Below, in pieces: positions 17,601 through 26,732 of a stretch of 56,642 nucleotides of DNA. How positions within the stretch are numbered: the stretch's first letter is position 1; the number at the start of each line of letters is the position of its first letter. The stretch spans positions 1-56,642 of the forward strand of contig NZ_FNYE01000049.1 in the NCBI RefSeq assembly GCF_900108945.1, given 5' to 3'. Under the pieces are notes generated by a model that saw only the letters and a list, made by a program, of their open reading frames with translations, ran no database searches and had not been told where the DNA came from. Position numbers and translations under genes: made by a program. The stretch is from Paraburkholderia diazotrophica. Its GTDB lineage: Bacteria > Pseudomonadota > Gammaproteobacteria > Burkholderiales > Burkholderiaceae.

Positions 17601-18284
17601 ATGAAGGGCATATTGCGCCTCGCGTTCAAGTTGCTGGTCAACGACAGCGCGAAGTTCACTGCGCTCATTGTTGGCATTACGTTAGCGGTGTTTCTGATGA
17701 TCGAAATGACGTCGATCTTCGCGCGTATCCTGAACAAGTCGTCGTCGACGGTGATCAACGTCGGCGCGAAGATGTGGGTGATGGACCCCGCGGTTCAGAC
17801 GATCGCAAGCAGCATTGGAATGCCGGACTGTGTGCTTGACGCCGTGCGCAGCATCGACGGAGTCAAGTATGCGGTGCCGCTCTATTCAGGCGTCGCGTTG
17901 GTGCGGTTACGCGACGGCACATACCCGGCCGCTACGGTCATCGGTCTGCACGACGCGAGCCTGTTCGGCTTACTTTCGTTTCTGCAACTGAGGCGGCACG
18001 AACGCTGCTGGCTTGGTGGCGCGCTGCATCGGTTCGATAACGGGTCGCCAGTAAGCGGACGCGTCGAAGTTGCTGCGTTGTCGTGGAGGTGCCGGCACCG
18101 TATGCATCGCGCGGCCGCGATTGCGAGCTTCGATGGATTCGGGTCGGCCGTCATGCCAGTCTCATGCTGTTCACGAGATTTATTTCTTGCAACTCGCGCG
18201 GAACATCCGGCGCGGCGTTATCTACTTGGCTCCAGAAATTGCGCAGGCTGGGATTCACGATATCGCGCCGGCGTGCGCCGGTGA
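17601..18284 (+). pseudogene. Truncated DevC/MacB-like ABC permease
   Basis: The first ~125 codons match the N-terminus of DevC-type permeases: a leading helix (TALIVGITLAVFLMIEMTSIFA), then the periplasmic start with INVGAKMWVMDP and VRSIDGVKYAVPLYSG...LRDGTYPAATVIGL. From about 17985 the frame stays open but its composition becomes Arg/Cys-rich and meaningless, and it runs antisense into the PHB depolymerase gene, so the other helices are lost. In 17451-17570 a short hydrophobic reading frame (RCGVVIATASIAGVVALL) may be the tail of another lost membrane protein. Confidence 0.65.
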
Positions 18285-19449
18285 AGAGGTCATAGTGATT
18301 GCACCGGGAGATAGTCAACTGTCGGTCTAACGCCACTGACGAGGCATTGCAGAGGGCGTGCGCGCAATGGGTTTGTTCCGCGCCGGTGATATCGTCGCGA
18401 TCACCTTCTATCGTGCATAAGGGCGTGTGCCAAAGCGCTTCCGTCGTTATGCGCCGTCCTGCCACTGACCATATCTGACGCGGCAGGAGATCTTCATGGA
18501 AAACGACGCGAATGATGTCGACGAAATAGCATTCCGCCATGTCCAGTACGGTGGCATATTTGTCCAGAGAGCGCAGCGCTTTCATGGCACCGGGCACCCG
18601 CCCGCGAACCAGCAAGACCAGTAGTCCGACTCGGAGGCGCAGATTCCTTTCCGGGTGCGCGGCCATGATGGCCGCCTGCTGGAGGAAGCCGGGATAGACG
18701 CGCCGTCCTGCGCCGCGATACGGCGCGGGCATGGCGTCGATCGCATTGATGCGAAACCAGTCGAGCGTGTGCGAACGGGCGAAGCGGTCAATGAGCGTCG
18801 GATGCAGATGCGTATCGATCGGCCCTCCCAGCAGCGCGAAGCTGGCGAATGGAGCGTCCTGCGAGCTTGCGAGCAACGCGGCCGCCGCGAGCGCCGGCAC
18901 ATTCGCCTGGCAGACGGCCATCATGTGGACGGGCGTTTCGTGCGCGCGAGCGCTGCGCATGAAGCGTTCGAGCGCGAGCACGTAATCGTCGAGCGGCAGA
19001 GGGCCGGCTTCGGGCGGCACGTCGCGGGCGTCCGCCCAGTCGGTGATATAGGCGTCGCGATGTTCGAGCAACGTTTCGACCGTCTCCCGCAACATCACGG
19101 CGTGATGGCCGGCGAGCGGCGCGCACAGCATGACGGGCCATTTTCCGGCCGGCTCCGGCGCGATCCGGTTGCGTGCGAACCTGCGCAGCGAGCCGACTGG
19201 CAGCGTGTCGACGACGGATTCGTCGACGGGAATCCGGCAACCGTTGCTCGTGACGCCATCGATGGCGAATAGCGGCGCCTGCTCGAACGCGCACATCGAT
19301 CGGAGCAGCCAATTGCGGAACGCACTCGCCACTTCACGAGGGACGACCCAAGGTGCTGGCGCAGCGGCCGGGCAGACGCCTTCATCGGGCAGGCTTCCGG
19401 CCATTGCGCGAATCAGGCGTCGTTGTGCATCGATGAGCGCGTACCACAT
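18151..19449 (-). CDS. phaZ: Intracellular polyhydroxybutyrate depolymerase
   Basis: A 432-residue cytoplasmic PHB depolymerase of the PhaZa1 type (family length about 420). It mobilises stored polyhydroxybutyrate. The catalytic triad is recognisable: nucleophile Cys180 in MAVCQAN, Asp near 353 in EGDRDDITG, and His385 in SRCNHYDLF, matching the Cys-Asp-His arrangement of Ralstonia PhaZa1. There is no signal peptide. ATG 19449 has GGAG upstream. It is the last gene of the minus-strand operon headed by groEL, 19 bases after the wall-hydrolase fusion, so it should be induced from the same FNR-type promoter. Confidence 0.88.
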   Translation of the reverse strand: MWYALIDAQRRLIRAMAGSLPDEGVCPAAAPAPWVVPREVASAFRNWLLRSMCAFEQAPLFAIDGVTSNGCRIPVDESVVDTLPVGSLRRFARNRIAPEPAGKWPVMLCAPLAGHHAVMLRETVETLLEHRDAYITDWADARDVPPEAGPLPLDDYVLALERFMRSARAHETPVHMMAVCQANVPALAAAALLASSQDAPFASFALLGGPIDTHLHPTLIDRFARSHTLDWFRINAIDAMPAPYRGAGRRVYPGFLQQAAIMAAHPERNLRLRVGLLVLLVRGRVPGAMKALRSLDKYATVLDMAECYFVDIIRVVFHEDLLPRQIWSVAGRRITTEALWHTPLCTIEGDRDDITGAEQTHCAHALCNASSVALDRQLTISRCNHYDLFTGARRRDIVNPSLRNFWSQVDNAAPDVPRELQEINLVNSMRLA

Positions 19450-19468
19450 GATCTGCTCCGAGTGTTCA

Positions 19469-21889
19469 TCAATAGCGCAGGTAGTGTTGCCGCATTGTCT
19501 GGAACGCGTCTGTTTCGCGGGTCATGTGCGTCTGTAACGCGTCGGGACTGGCGCCGTCCTCGATTGCCTGCGAGATCGTGGCCGAGCCGATCGCATCGCG
19601 CGTCGCGGCCAGATCGAAAGCCTGGGGATACATCGCGTGCAACGTCGCGACGATCGTCATACCGAGACTGCCCGGCACGCTTTGAGGCGCGATTCGCGTG
19701 ATGCGGATGCCGTGACAAAGCTGGCCGCGATACGCCGACTCTGTGGGCACGAAATCGATGTGCTCGAAGTGTGCGTCGTCGCGCCGGCCGTTGAGCGCCG
19801 CAGCCAGTCTTTCGCCATCGATCCACGGTGCGCCGATCCATTCGAACGGGTGAGGCGTGCCCCGGCCGACGCTGACGTTGGCGCCTTCCAGCAGCGCGAC
19901 GTCAGGGTACAGGTCGAGCGCGGACAGACTGCGAAGGTTGGGCGATATCGGCATCCATCCGAGACCGGTGTCGGTAAAGCGCATCGAGCGCAGGTAGCCT
20001 TCCATCGAAACGACGCGCAGGTCCGCGCCGATATGGCGCTCCTCGTTGAACAGGGTTGCAAGTTCGCCGATGGTCAGGCCGTGTTGCAACGGCATCGGGA
20101 AATAACCGGTGAAGCTTTCGTGCCCCGTATCCAGCGAAGGGCCTCCAAACCGGTCCGCGCCTAGCGGATTGGGCCGGTCGAGTACGATCAGCGGAATATG
20201 CGCCGCTGCGGCTGCTTCGAGCGCGTAGCCAAGCGTCGTCTCGTAGGTGAAAAAGCGCACGCCTGCGTCCTGCAGATCGAAAACGAGCGCGTCGAGCCCG
20301 TCGAGCGTGCCTGGCGGAAAGCGCTTCGTGTGCCCGTACAGGCTGTGCACAACAAGACCGCTCGATGGATCTACACTGTCGCCCACGCGTTCGTCCGAGT
20401 CGATGTCGAGGCCGTGCTCGGGAGAGAAGAGCCTCGCCAGCGTGACATGGGTCGCGTGCAACAGAACGTCGATTGTGCGCCGGCCGCGCCCGTCGAAACC
20501 GCCGCGATTCGTGACGAGGCCGATGCGCATACCCGCGAGCATCGCGAAGCCTTGTGCGGCGAGCACGTCGATACCTGTGCGGACGGGGCCGTTCGCGGCG
20601 GGCAGACGGGCAGCCTGATCAAGCGCGTCGCGAGCGCCGGGCAGCGCGTGGACGATCTGGGTCGAGGAGACAGGGGCCGCGTCGCTTGCCAATAGCGAAG
20701 TCACCTGTGCTCGCAACGGCGCCGCGTCGCCGCCATTGTCCATATGCACACGGTTGCTCAGCACGATCAGAAAGCGTCGCGTCACGAAGTCGATCCAGAT
20801 GCCCGTCCCTGTGTAGCCCGTATGGCCGATCACCCCGATAGAGGGCAAGCGATCCCGGTTGGCCGCGAACGGCGGATACAGCTCCCAGCCCAGGCCGCGC
20901 CACGGCGAATGCGCAATGGCGGATGCCGGCACCGCCATCCGCGCGATGCTTTCCGGGTGAAGAACGCGGGCTTGCCGGGGCGATGTCGGCGTCGCATTTG
21001 CAGTGTCGGTGAGGCCGCCCCTCAGGAGCATGCGCGCGAAGCGAGCAAGATCGCCCGCCGTGGAAAAGAGCCCCGCGTTGCCCGCCATGCCTTGCATAGC
21101 ACCGGCAACCGGGTCGTGAACACGACCTTGGCGCATACCGCGGGAATCCGCAGTCGTCGGCGCGCTGCGAGCGGCGTGTGCTGCATCGGGCGTAAAGCTC
21201 GTGTCCCGCATGCTCAAAGGGCGAAATATGAACTTGCGGCAATACGCATCGAGGGGAAGGCCGCTTACCCGCGTGACCAATTCCCCGAGCACGACGAAAT
21301 TGACATCGCTATAAACGATCCGTTCGCCCGGCATCGCGATTGGCCTGATATTGGCAATGCTGCGCAAGAGCACTGCTCGCGTCATGCCACGCTTCCGTCC
21401 TGGGAGGTCAGGAGGCTCGGCGGGCAGGCCCGACGTATGGGATAGCAGTTGCTGTATCGTGATCTGCGCCTTTCCGCTTGCGCCGAACGCGGGCCAATAA
21501 CGCGCAGCGGGCGCAGCAAGATCGAGCGTGCCGCGCTCGACGAGTTGCATGATCGCAGTCGTCGTGGCGACGGCCTTCGTCAACGAAGCGAGATCGAAGA
21601 CGGTATCGGCTGTCATCGGCTCGACGTGCGGACGCAGCATGCGATTGCCCTGGACCAGTTGCCACGTACGGCCATCCGCCGTGCCCGCGATGACAACCGC
21701 GCCCGGAATATGGCCATCGGCGATCTCTTCAGAGACGATCTGCGAGAGGACTGTGCGCGCGTGTCCGTCCAAGACTGTCGTCAGGACCTGCGCATGGGCT
21801 GTACCGCTCGAACATGCGATGAACGCGAGCGCGCTCAACCGCCTCAGTGTGGCAATTGCGCGGGATCGTAGCGATTGCGGGGATTCCAT
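19469..21889 (-). CDS. Fusion of beta-lactamase-fold serine hydrolase and NamZ-type exo-muramidase
   Basis: 806 residues, exported: signal peptide ending near AHA-Q (about 33). Domain 1 (about 45-415) is a class C beta-lactamase-like hydrolase with S102-LTK, Y193-SDVN and a later GHTG triad motif. Domain 2 (about 450-806) is DUF1343, the fold of NamZ, an exo-beta-N-acetylmuramidase, with RLFSPEHGL, DLQDAGVRFFTYETT and LDRPNPL. In Bacillus subtilis separate genes for NamZ and the AmiE hydrolase lie together in a muropeptide recovery cluster, so this is a natural fusion. ATG 21889 is chosen over GTG 21898. It overlaps the upstream gene by 46 bases. Confidence 0.88.
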   Translation of the reverse strand: MESPQSLRSRAIATLRRLSALAFIACSSGTAHAQVLTTVLDGHARTVLSQIVSEEIADGHIPGAVVIAGTADGRTWQLVQGNRMLRPHVEPMTADTVFDLASLTKAVATTTAIMQLVERGTLDLAAPAARYWPAFGASGKAQITIQQLLSHTSGLPAEPPDLPGRKRGMTRAVLLRSIANIRPIAMPGERIVYSDVNFVVLGELVTRVSGLPLDAYCRKFIFRPLSMRDTSFTPDAAHAARSAPTTADSRGMRQGRVHDPVAGAMQGMAGNAGLFSTAGDLARFARMLLRGGLTDTANATPTSPRQARVLHPESIARMAVPASAIAHSPWRGLGWELYPPFAANRDRLPSIGVIGHTGYTGTGIWIDFVTRRFLIVLSNRVHMDNGGDAAPLRAQVTSLLASDAAPVSSTQIVHALPGARDALDQAARLPAANGPVRTGIDVLAAQGFAMLAGMRIGLVTNRGGFDGRGRRTIDVLLHATHVTLARLFSPEHGLDIDSDERVGDSVDPSSGLVVHSLYGHTKRFPPGTLDGLDALVFDLQDAGVRFFTYETTLGYALEAAAAAHIPLIVLDRPNPLGADRFGGPSLDTGHESFTGYFPMPLQHGLTIGELATLFNEERHIGADLRVVSMEGYLRSMRFTDTGLGWMPISPNLRSLSALDLYPDVALLEGANVSVGRGTPHPFEWIGAPWIDGERLAAALNGRRDDAHFEHIDFVPTESAYRGQLCHGIRITRIAPQSVPGSLGMTIVATLHAMYPQAFDLAATRDAIGSATISQAIEDGASPDALQTHMTRETDAFQTMRQHYLRY

Positions 21890-23106
21890 AGCATCCACCC
21901 GTCGGTGTGCTCGGCATCGGCGGCATCGATCTGCGCGCGAATTTCATCGGCGTCGAATTCGCGGTGATCGAATGCATAGTCGCGAAAGGCCTGGAGCCAG
22001 GGACGAAAGCGCACACCCGGCAGCTTCGTGCGCCTTTGCGCTTCCGCCAGCGAGCGTCGCACGATCTGCCCTGGGTCGGCCGTCGGCTTTGTGCACCCGG
22101 GCAGGCCCCACGTAAATCCGGACGGATACAGCATCGGCGAAATATAGTCGAGCGGCGCGCCCAGTGTTTCGAGCTGCTGGCCAATCGCGGTGTCGTCGAG
22201 GTTCCAGCACACGTAGCCGAAAATATCGGCGGCCACGAAGACGTTGTAGCGCGCAAGGCGCGCACGGGCCGCGGTGAGAAAGCCCGCAATGGCGGCCGTC
22301 CGGTTCGCTCGCGTATTGGACTTGCTGAAAGAGAGCCCAGGTGCATCGGGAAACCGTACATAGTCGAACTGGATTTCGTCGAAACCGAGCCGCGCCGCCT
22401 CTTCGGCAACATCCAGATTGTGGTCCCACACTTCGTGCCTGAACGGGTCGACCCACTGCAGCTTCTCGCGATCCCGCCATGCATGGCCTTCGGCATCCCG
22501 TACGGTCCATTCCGGATGGGCGCTTGCCAGCGGATCATCCTTGAACACGACGATTCGTGCGATCAGGTACAGACCTTCCTGATGCAGACTCTGCAACAGC
22601 GCGGCCATGTTTCGGACGACGGGTGCGGGCGAGGGCGCTTTTTCAGCCGCGCCGATCGACTCGCGCGCTTCGCTCACGTACGAAGTCAGGCCACGGTCAC
22701 CTTTCGCGTCGATCACGAGCGCGTTGATGCCGTTCGTATCCTTCAGGGAGACGGCTGCATCGCGCAACGTAGCACTTGCGACGCCATAGACGGACAGATA
22801 GACGGCTCGGGCCCGGAAAGGCGCGAGCGCAACGACGAGCGGCTCGTCCGGCGTCGGGGTCACGGACGTAGACCGGTAGCCAGGTGCACGCGCCGCGACG
22901 ATGCGTACCGCGCTGCCGCTCGAGAAGGTTCCATTGGCGTCGGCGTATTGCGGTTTGCCGTCGAGCGTAACCGTCGCGTACGGGATGGGCTGGTGCGTCG
23001 ATTCGTCGACAATCACGCCTTGCACTTCGAAAGCGGCGCGCGAGGGCGAGATGTCGACCGCGAGAAGGGCAGCGATGAACGACAGGACGACGGCGGGCCT
23101 TTTCAT
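21844..23106 (-). CDS. Secreted putative glycoside hydrolase (DUF4015 type)
   Basis: 420 residues. A signal peptide (about 1-23) precedes a small beta-sandwich resembling a carboxypeptidase regulatory-like repeat (GVIVDESTHQPIPYATVTLDG, about 28-85). A TIM-barrel-type domain follows with INALVIDAKGDRG, YLIARIVVFKD, FDEIQFDYVRFPD and YISPMLYPSG, the pattern of the DUF4015 putative glycoside hydrolases. Acidic residues in DEIQFDYVRFPD are likely catalytic. The substrate is unknown; neighbours suggest cell-wall or amino-sugar polymer. ATG 23106 overlaps the stop of the deacetylase (ATGA). The frame is open upstream to 23454, but that part is antisense-like and lacks a signal. Confidence 0.82.
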   Translation of the reverse strand: MKRPAVVLSFIAALLAVDISPSRAAFEVQGVIVDESTHQPIPYATVTLDGKPQYADANGTFSSGSAVRIVAARAPGYRSTSVTPTPDEPLVVALAPFRARAVYLSVYGVASATLRDAAVSLKDTNGINALVIDAKGDRGLTSYVSEARESIGAAEKAPSPAPVVRNMAALLQSLHQEGLYLIARIVVFKDDPLASAHPEWTVRDAEGHAWRDREKLQWVDPFRHEVWDHNLDVAEEAARLGFDEIQFDYVRFPDAPGLSFSKSNTRANRTAAIAGFLTAARARLARYNVFVAADIFGYVCWNLDDTAIGQQLETLGAPLDYISPMLYPSGFTWGLPGCTKPTADPGQIVRRSLAEAQRRTKLPGVRFRPWLQAFRDYAFDHREFDADEIRAQIDAADAEHTDGWMLWNPRNRYDPAQLPH

Positions 23107-23981
23107 CGGCGCGCCTCCGTCGGGCGGACGGAAGGCGTATCGGGTTCGCCGAGCAGACGGCCGAGGATGCGCGGTGTCACGTCGTCGACCATCAAAAAGC
23201 GGGGCAGCGCCAGCAGCGGCGATGACCGATCGAGCCGATGCGAGCTCAGCGTGAAAGCCGCCACATAGCCGAGCTTGCCAGCAATGTGCATCGCCTCGTC
23301 GTCGTACACGCCAAACGGCCAGGCGAGCATGTCGACATGCCCGCCGAGACGGGACTCGATCAGTTCGCGCGAATGTTGCAGCTGTGTCGTAGCAAAACGC
23401 TCGAATTCGGCGGGCGACTGGCGACGCCGTTCGACATTGAAATTCGGGTGCCACCAGGTATGCGACTGCACATCGAACAGGCTTGTCGATTGCATGATCC
23501 GCAACTGCTCCCAGGTCAGCGCATACGACGCGTTCGAGATCGCGGACGGATAGATGAAGAGCGTGACAGGCAACTGCTCGCGCTGCGCGACCGGCAACAA
23601 CCGCTCATAGACCGACTCATGACCGTCGTCGACGGTTATTGCAACCGCTTTTGCGGGCAGTGTCGCACCTGGCTCGCGCAACCAGGCGACGATCTGGCGC
23701 AGCGGCACGATCTGATAGCCGTGCTCCCTCAGAAAGCGCATGTGCGCTTCAAACGTGGTGACGCGAACGGTCATCGAATCGTCGGCCGTATCGGAAAAGC
23801 GATGGTAGACGAGGATCGCGACAGTAGCGACGGCCGGGTGCACGCCTTGGGCCGCGAAGCCCGCAGGCACCGCAAGCAGCGTGGCCGCCATCAACACGCA
23901 GACGACCAGCAACAACCGCGCAGCGTCGCGATACGCGGCGCCTGAAGTGGAGCGCAAGCGTCGGTGAAAGGCGGCGCTCAT
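23103..23981 (-). CDS. Exported polysaccharide deacetylase (CE4 family)
   Basis: 292 residues. An N-terminal membrane anchor or signal (about 20-43) is followed by a CE4/NodB-type domain: ILVYHRFSD, the metal-binding TVDDGH motif, and SHTWWHPN with the H-x3/4-H metal ligands, then WPFGVYDDEA. The layout is close to the N-terminal domain of PgaB, which deacetylates poly-N-acetylglucosamine. Start ATG 23981 overlaps the groEL stop (ATGA), and its own stop overlaps the next start, so translation is coupled through groEL - deacetylase - hydrolase. Confidence 0.88.
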   Translation of the reverse strand: MSAAFHRRLRSTSGAAYRDAARLLLVVCVLMAATLLAVPAGFAAQGVHPAVATVAILVYHRFSDTADDSMTVRVTTFEAHMRFLREHGYQIVPLRQIVAWLREPGATLPAKAVAITVDDGHESVYERLLPVAQREQLPVTLFIYPSAISNASYALTWEQLRIMQSTSLFDVQSHTWWHPNFNVERRRQSPAEFERFATTQLQHSRELIESRLGGHVDMLAWPFGVYDDEAMHIAGKLGYVAAFTLSSHRLDRSSPLLALPRFLMVDDVTPRILGRLLGEPDTPSVRPTEARR

Positions 23982-25600
23982 GCGAAGTTCCGGCTCCAGT
24001 TGCTGCTCGCCGCGCCGTCGGCGAGCGCTTTTGCCGGGTGCGTGATCATGCAGTCAGTCGTGAGCAGCAGCGATGCAACGGAGATCGCGTTTTGCAGCGC
24101 TGTGCGCGCCACCTTGACGGGGTCCACGATTCCGCGCTCGATCATGTCGCCATACTCGCCATGCGCGGCATCGTAGCCGAACGCCTCGCCGGCTTCGGCG
24201 ACAGCATGGACGACGGCCTGCGCATCGGCGCCGGCGTTTTGTGCGATCTGGCGCAACGGCGCGGCCAGCGCATCGTGCACGATCTTTGCACCGATCTTCT
24301 GGGCCTGTGTTTCGCCGTATTGCTCCAGTACGCGGCGCGCTCGCAGCAGCGCAACGCCGCCGCCGGGCACGAAGCCTTCTTCGACGGCGGCGCGCGTCGA
24401 ATGCAGCGCGTCTTCGAAGCGGTTCTTGCGCTCGCGCAGTGCGGTTTCGGTTGCCGCGCCGACGCGGATTACGGCAACGCCTCCCGCGAGTTTGGCCAGA
24501 CGCCGGTTGAGCGTCTCGCGCTCGTGCGTATCGGCCGTCGCATCAATGCGCTTTTTCAGCCCTGCGATGCGCTCGGCAATGTGGGCATGATCGCCGTTAC
24601 CCGCGACGATCGTCGTCGTGTCGCGCGCGATTTCGATACGCCGGGCGGCACCCAGGTCGTCGAGCGCGGCATTTTCAAGCGTGCGGCCCGTCTGCGCCGA
24701 GATCACCGTTGCGCCCGTGAGCGCGGCAAGATCGGCGAGTTGTTCCGTGCGGCTTTCGCCAAAGCCCGGCGAGCGGATCGCGCAGGACTTGAACGTGCCG
24801 CGCAGATGATTGATGACGAGCGTCGCCAGCGCTTCGCCTTCGACCTCGTTCGCGATGACGAAAAGCGGCTTGCCCGTCGCCATGACGGCTTCGAGTACGG
24901 GGAGCAGTTGCGCGATCGACGAGATGTTCATGTCGCACAACAGCACCCTCGGCTCGTCGAGGACGACATCGCGGTGCTCTTCACCGAGGAAGAGCGGTGA
25001 AACGAAACCCCGGTCGATCAGCGAGCCGTCGACCGTCTCCAGTTCGTCGTCGAGTTTCGAGCCGTCCTCGATGCTGATGGCGCCTTCCTTGCCGACACGC
25101 TCGACAGCGCTCGCCACCAGCGCGCCGATGCTCGCATCGCCGCTCGCCGAAATCGTCGCGATCTGCCTCATTTCGTCTGCGGAGGAACACGGGCGCGCCA
25201 GCCTGTGCAGTTCCGCGACCACCTGTTTGCCTGCATCTTCGATCGCGCGCTTGAGCGCCATCGGGTCATGCCCGGCCGTGACGCACTTGTTGCCTTCGAC
25301 GACGATCGCCTGCGCGAGCGTCGTGGCCGTTGTGGTGCCGTCTCCGGCAACTTCGCTGGTACGTGTGGCGACCTCGCGCAGCAACTGTGCGCCCATTTCC
25401 TCATAGGGATCGGACAGGTCGACCGAACCTGCGACGACCACGCCGGAGTTCGCCACGAGAGGCGCGCCCGGGACGCGTTCGACGATCACGTTGCGCCCGC
25501 CGGGTCCAAGCGTGACCTTCACCGCTTCGGCAAGCGTGTTGACGCCATTGAGCAGCAGTTGCCGTGCATCCTGATGAAATGCGAGCGTTTTGTGCGACAC
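23978..25600 (-). CDS. groEL: GroEL paralogue (Hsp60 chaperonin)
   Basis: 540 residues, full length for a class I chaperonin: TLGPGGRNV, VAGDGTTTATTLAQAI with the catalytic Asp, the apical domain, and EEGFVPGGGVALLRA. Odd points: the usual Gly-Gly-Met C-terminal tail is absent (it ends in WSRNFA), several canonical residues differ (for example TISASGD for TISAN.D), and no groES is adjacent. GTG 25600 is chosen because GGAGG lies six bases upstream; the frame extends to 25645 without a site. It heads an operon of wall and polymer enzymes under the FNR-type dyad at 25691, so it is probably a specialised copy, not the housekeeping one. Confidence 0.93.
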   Translation of the reverse strand: MSHKTLAFHQDARQLLLNGVNTLAEAVKVTLGPGGRNVIVERVPGAPLVANSGVVVAGSVDLSDPYEEMGAQLLREVATRTSEVAGDGTTTATTLAQAIVVEGNKCVTAGHDPMALKRAIEDAGKQVVAELHRLARPCSSADEMRQIATISASGDASIGALVASAVERVGKEGAISIEDGSKLDDELETVDGSLIDRGFVSPLFLGEEHRDVVLDEPRVLLCDMNISSIAQLLPVLEAVMATGKPLFVIANEVEGEALATLVINHLRGTFKSCAIRSPGFGESRTEQLADLAALTGATVISAQTGRTLENAALDDLGAARRIEIARDTTTIVAGNGDHAHIAERIAGLKKRIDATADTHERETLNRRLAKLAGGVAVIRVGAATETALRERKNRFEDALHSTRAAVEEGFVPGGGVALLRARRVLEQYGETQAQKIGAKIVHDALAAPLRQIAQNAGADAQAVVHAVAEAGEAFGYDAAHGEYGDMIERGIVDPVKVARTALQNAISVASLLLTTDCMITHPAKALADGAASSNWSRNFA

Positions 25601-25690
25601 GACAGACCTCCGCATGCGTTGATGGATCGCACTGATTTCGTGCATCCGTGTGGTTTCTCAGCTATTAGGACATCGCGTGCGGCCGTCGGC

Positions 25691-25704
25691 TTGACCTGTA
25701 TCAA
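25691..25704 (-). promoter_or_regulatory. FNR/ANR-type site for the groEL operon
   Basis: TTGACCTGTATCAA, with the excellent -10 CCTAAT on the minus strand at 25664-25669, 28.5 bases from the dyad centre. The transcript would begin about 57 bases before the GTG start of groEL. Confidence 0.8.
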
Positions 25705-25758
25705 CGGGGATAGCGCCCCGCAAAGGACGTGCGAAACGTTCAGGTAGATCACACCCGA

Positions 25759-25772
25759 TTGATCGACATCAA
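25759..25772 (+). promoter_or_regulatory. FNR/ANR-type site for the BON protein/ftsH pair
   Basis: TTGATCGACATCAA, perfect half-sites, with -10 candidate AATGCT at 25794-25799. It faces right, back to back with the groEL site 68 bases away. Confidence 0.8.
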
Positions 25773-25834
25773 GCCATGTGCTGCGCCATCGGCAATGCTG
25801 AGACTGTCATGCGTTTGCTGGAATGGAGACTGCA

Positions 25835-26482
25835 ATGAAATGGGATGAAGCACTGCTGCAGAAGGTCGAACAATCATTGCGTTCGGACGCGAGGATCGAT
25901 GCGAGACAAATCCGCGTGCACGTGCACAGCGGCGTCGTCACGTTGACGGGCACGGTGCCCAATGCGTTGCAAAAACAGTCCGTCGAACAGGTGCTGCGCG
26001 GTATCGTGGACTGCCGCGCGCTCGTGATGGAACTGGCGCTTGAGCCCGCGAGCGGCTATGTCAAATCCGATGAGATGCTCGCTGCGCGCATCGTCGCGGC
26101 GCTGTCGCAGGTGATGCATCTTCCCGTGGACCGCGTGCGCGTCGAAACCGAGCGCGGCTGCGTGACGCTCACGGGCTGGGTCGACACGGAAAAGCAGCGG
26201 CACGCAGTCGACATGCTGGTCGGCCGGATGGAAGGCGTCGTCGGCGTGAGCAACCGGCTCGCCGTGTGCGAGCCGCCCGCAGCCGATGTCGCCGCCCAGA
26301 TCGCACAGACGCTGAGCGAGCGTCTGCAGCGGGAAATAGAAAGCATATCCGTCGATACGCACGACGGCGTCGTGACGCTTGCAGGTACCGTCGGTTCGCT
26401 CGACGAGAAGCGCGCGGCATGCTTCGCGGCGTCGCAGGTGCAGGGCGTGCGCCAGGTCGTTGACCGGCTGGGCGTTGCCTGA
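25835..26482 (+). CDS. Triple BON-domain protein (divergent paralogue)
   Basis: 215 residues made of three BON domains (about 5-70, 78-145, 150-215), each with the Gly-bearing strand pattern SGVVTLTGTV, RGCVTLTGWV or DGVVTLAGTV. BON domains bind phospholipid membranes; in OsmY-like proteins they are periplasmic, but no signal peptide is visible here, so a cytoplasmic, membrane-associated role is likelier. ATG 25835 has GGAG seven bases upstream. It is more distant in sequence from the three other BON genes at 30520, 32682 and 43427. It likely shares a transcript with ftsH. Confidence 0.88.
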   Translation: MKWDEALLQKVEQSLRSDARIDARQIRVHVHSGVVTLTGTVPNALQKQSVEQVLRGIVDCRALVMELALEPASGYVKSDEMLAARIVAALSQVMHLPVDRVRVETERGCVTLTGWVDTEKQRHAVDMLVGRMEGVVGVSNRLAVCEPPAADVAAQIAQTLSERLQREIESISVDTHDGVVTLAGTVGSLDEKRAACFAASQVQGVRQVVDRLGVA

Positions 26483-26732
26483 GCGAATTTTGTGGCGCGG
26501 CGGTGTTGTGATCGCTGCAGTTCGCGGTTCGCAGTTGGCAGCGGCGCCTCGCGTTCATGGCGAGGCGCATCCGCCATTCGGCGAACCGGCGGTAAACAGC
26601 GTGCCGGTTCATTATCGACCGCTGCATATGGCGTTGGCCGGAGGCGTAAGCCTGGTGCTGCTATCGCAATGTCGGCGCCTTCAGTCGCGCAATCTGCCGG
26701 CGTGCCCTTGTCCTTGTTTCCAAGAGTTCACG

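Noticed and set aside
23107..23454. 116-residue N-terminal extension of the glycoside hydrolase-like protein
   Set aside because: It lies antisense-like within the deacetylase gene, lacks a ribosome site, and would bury the signal peptide found at 23106.
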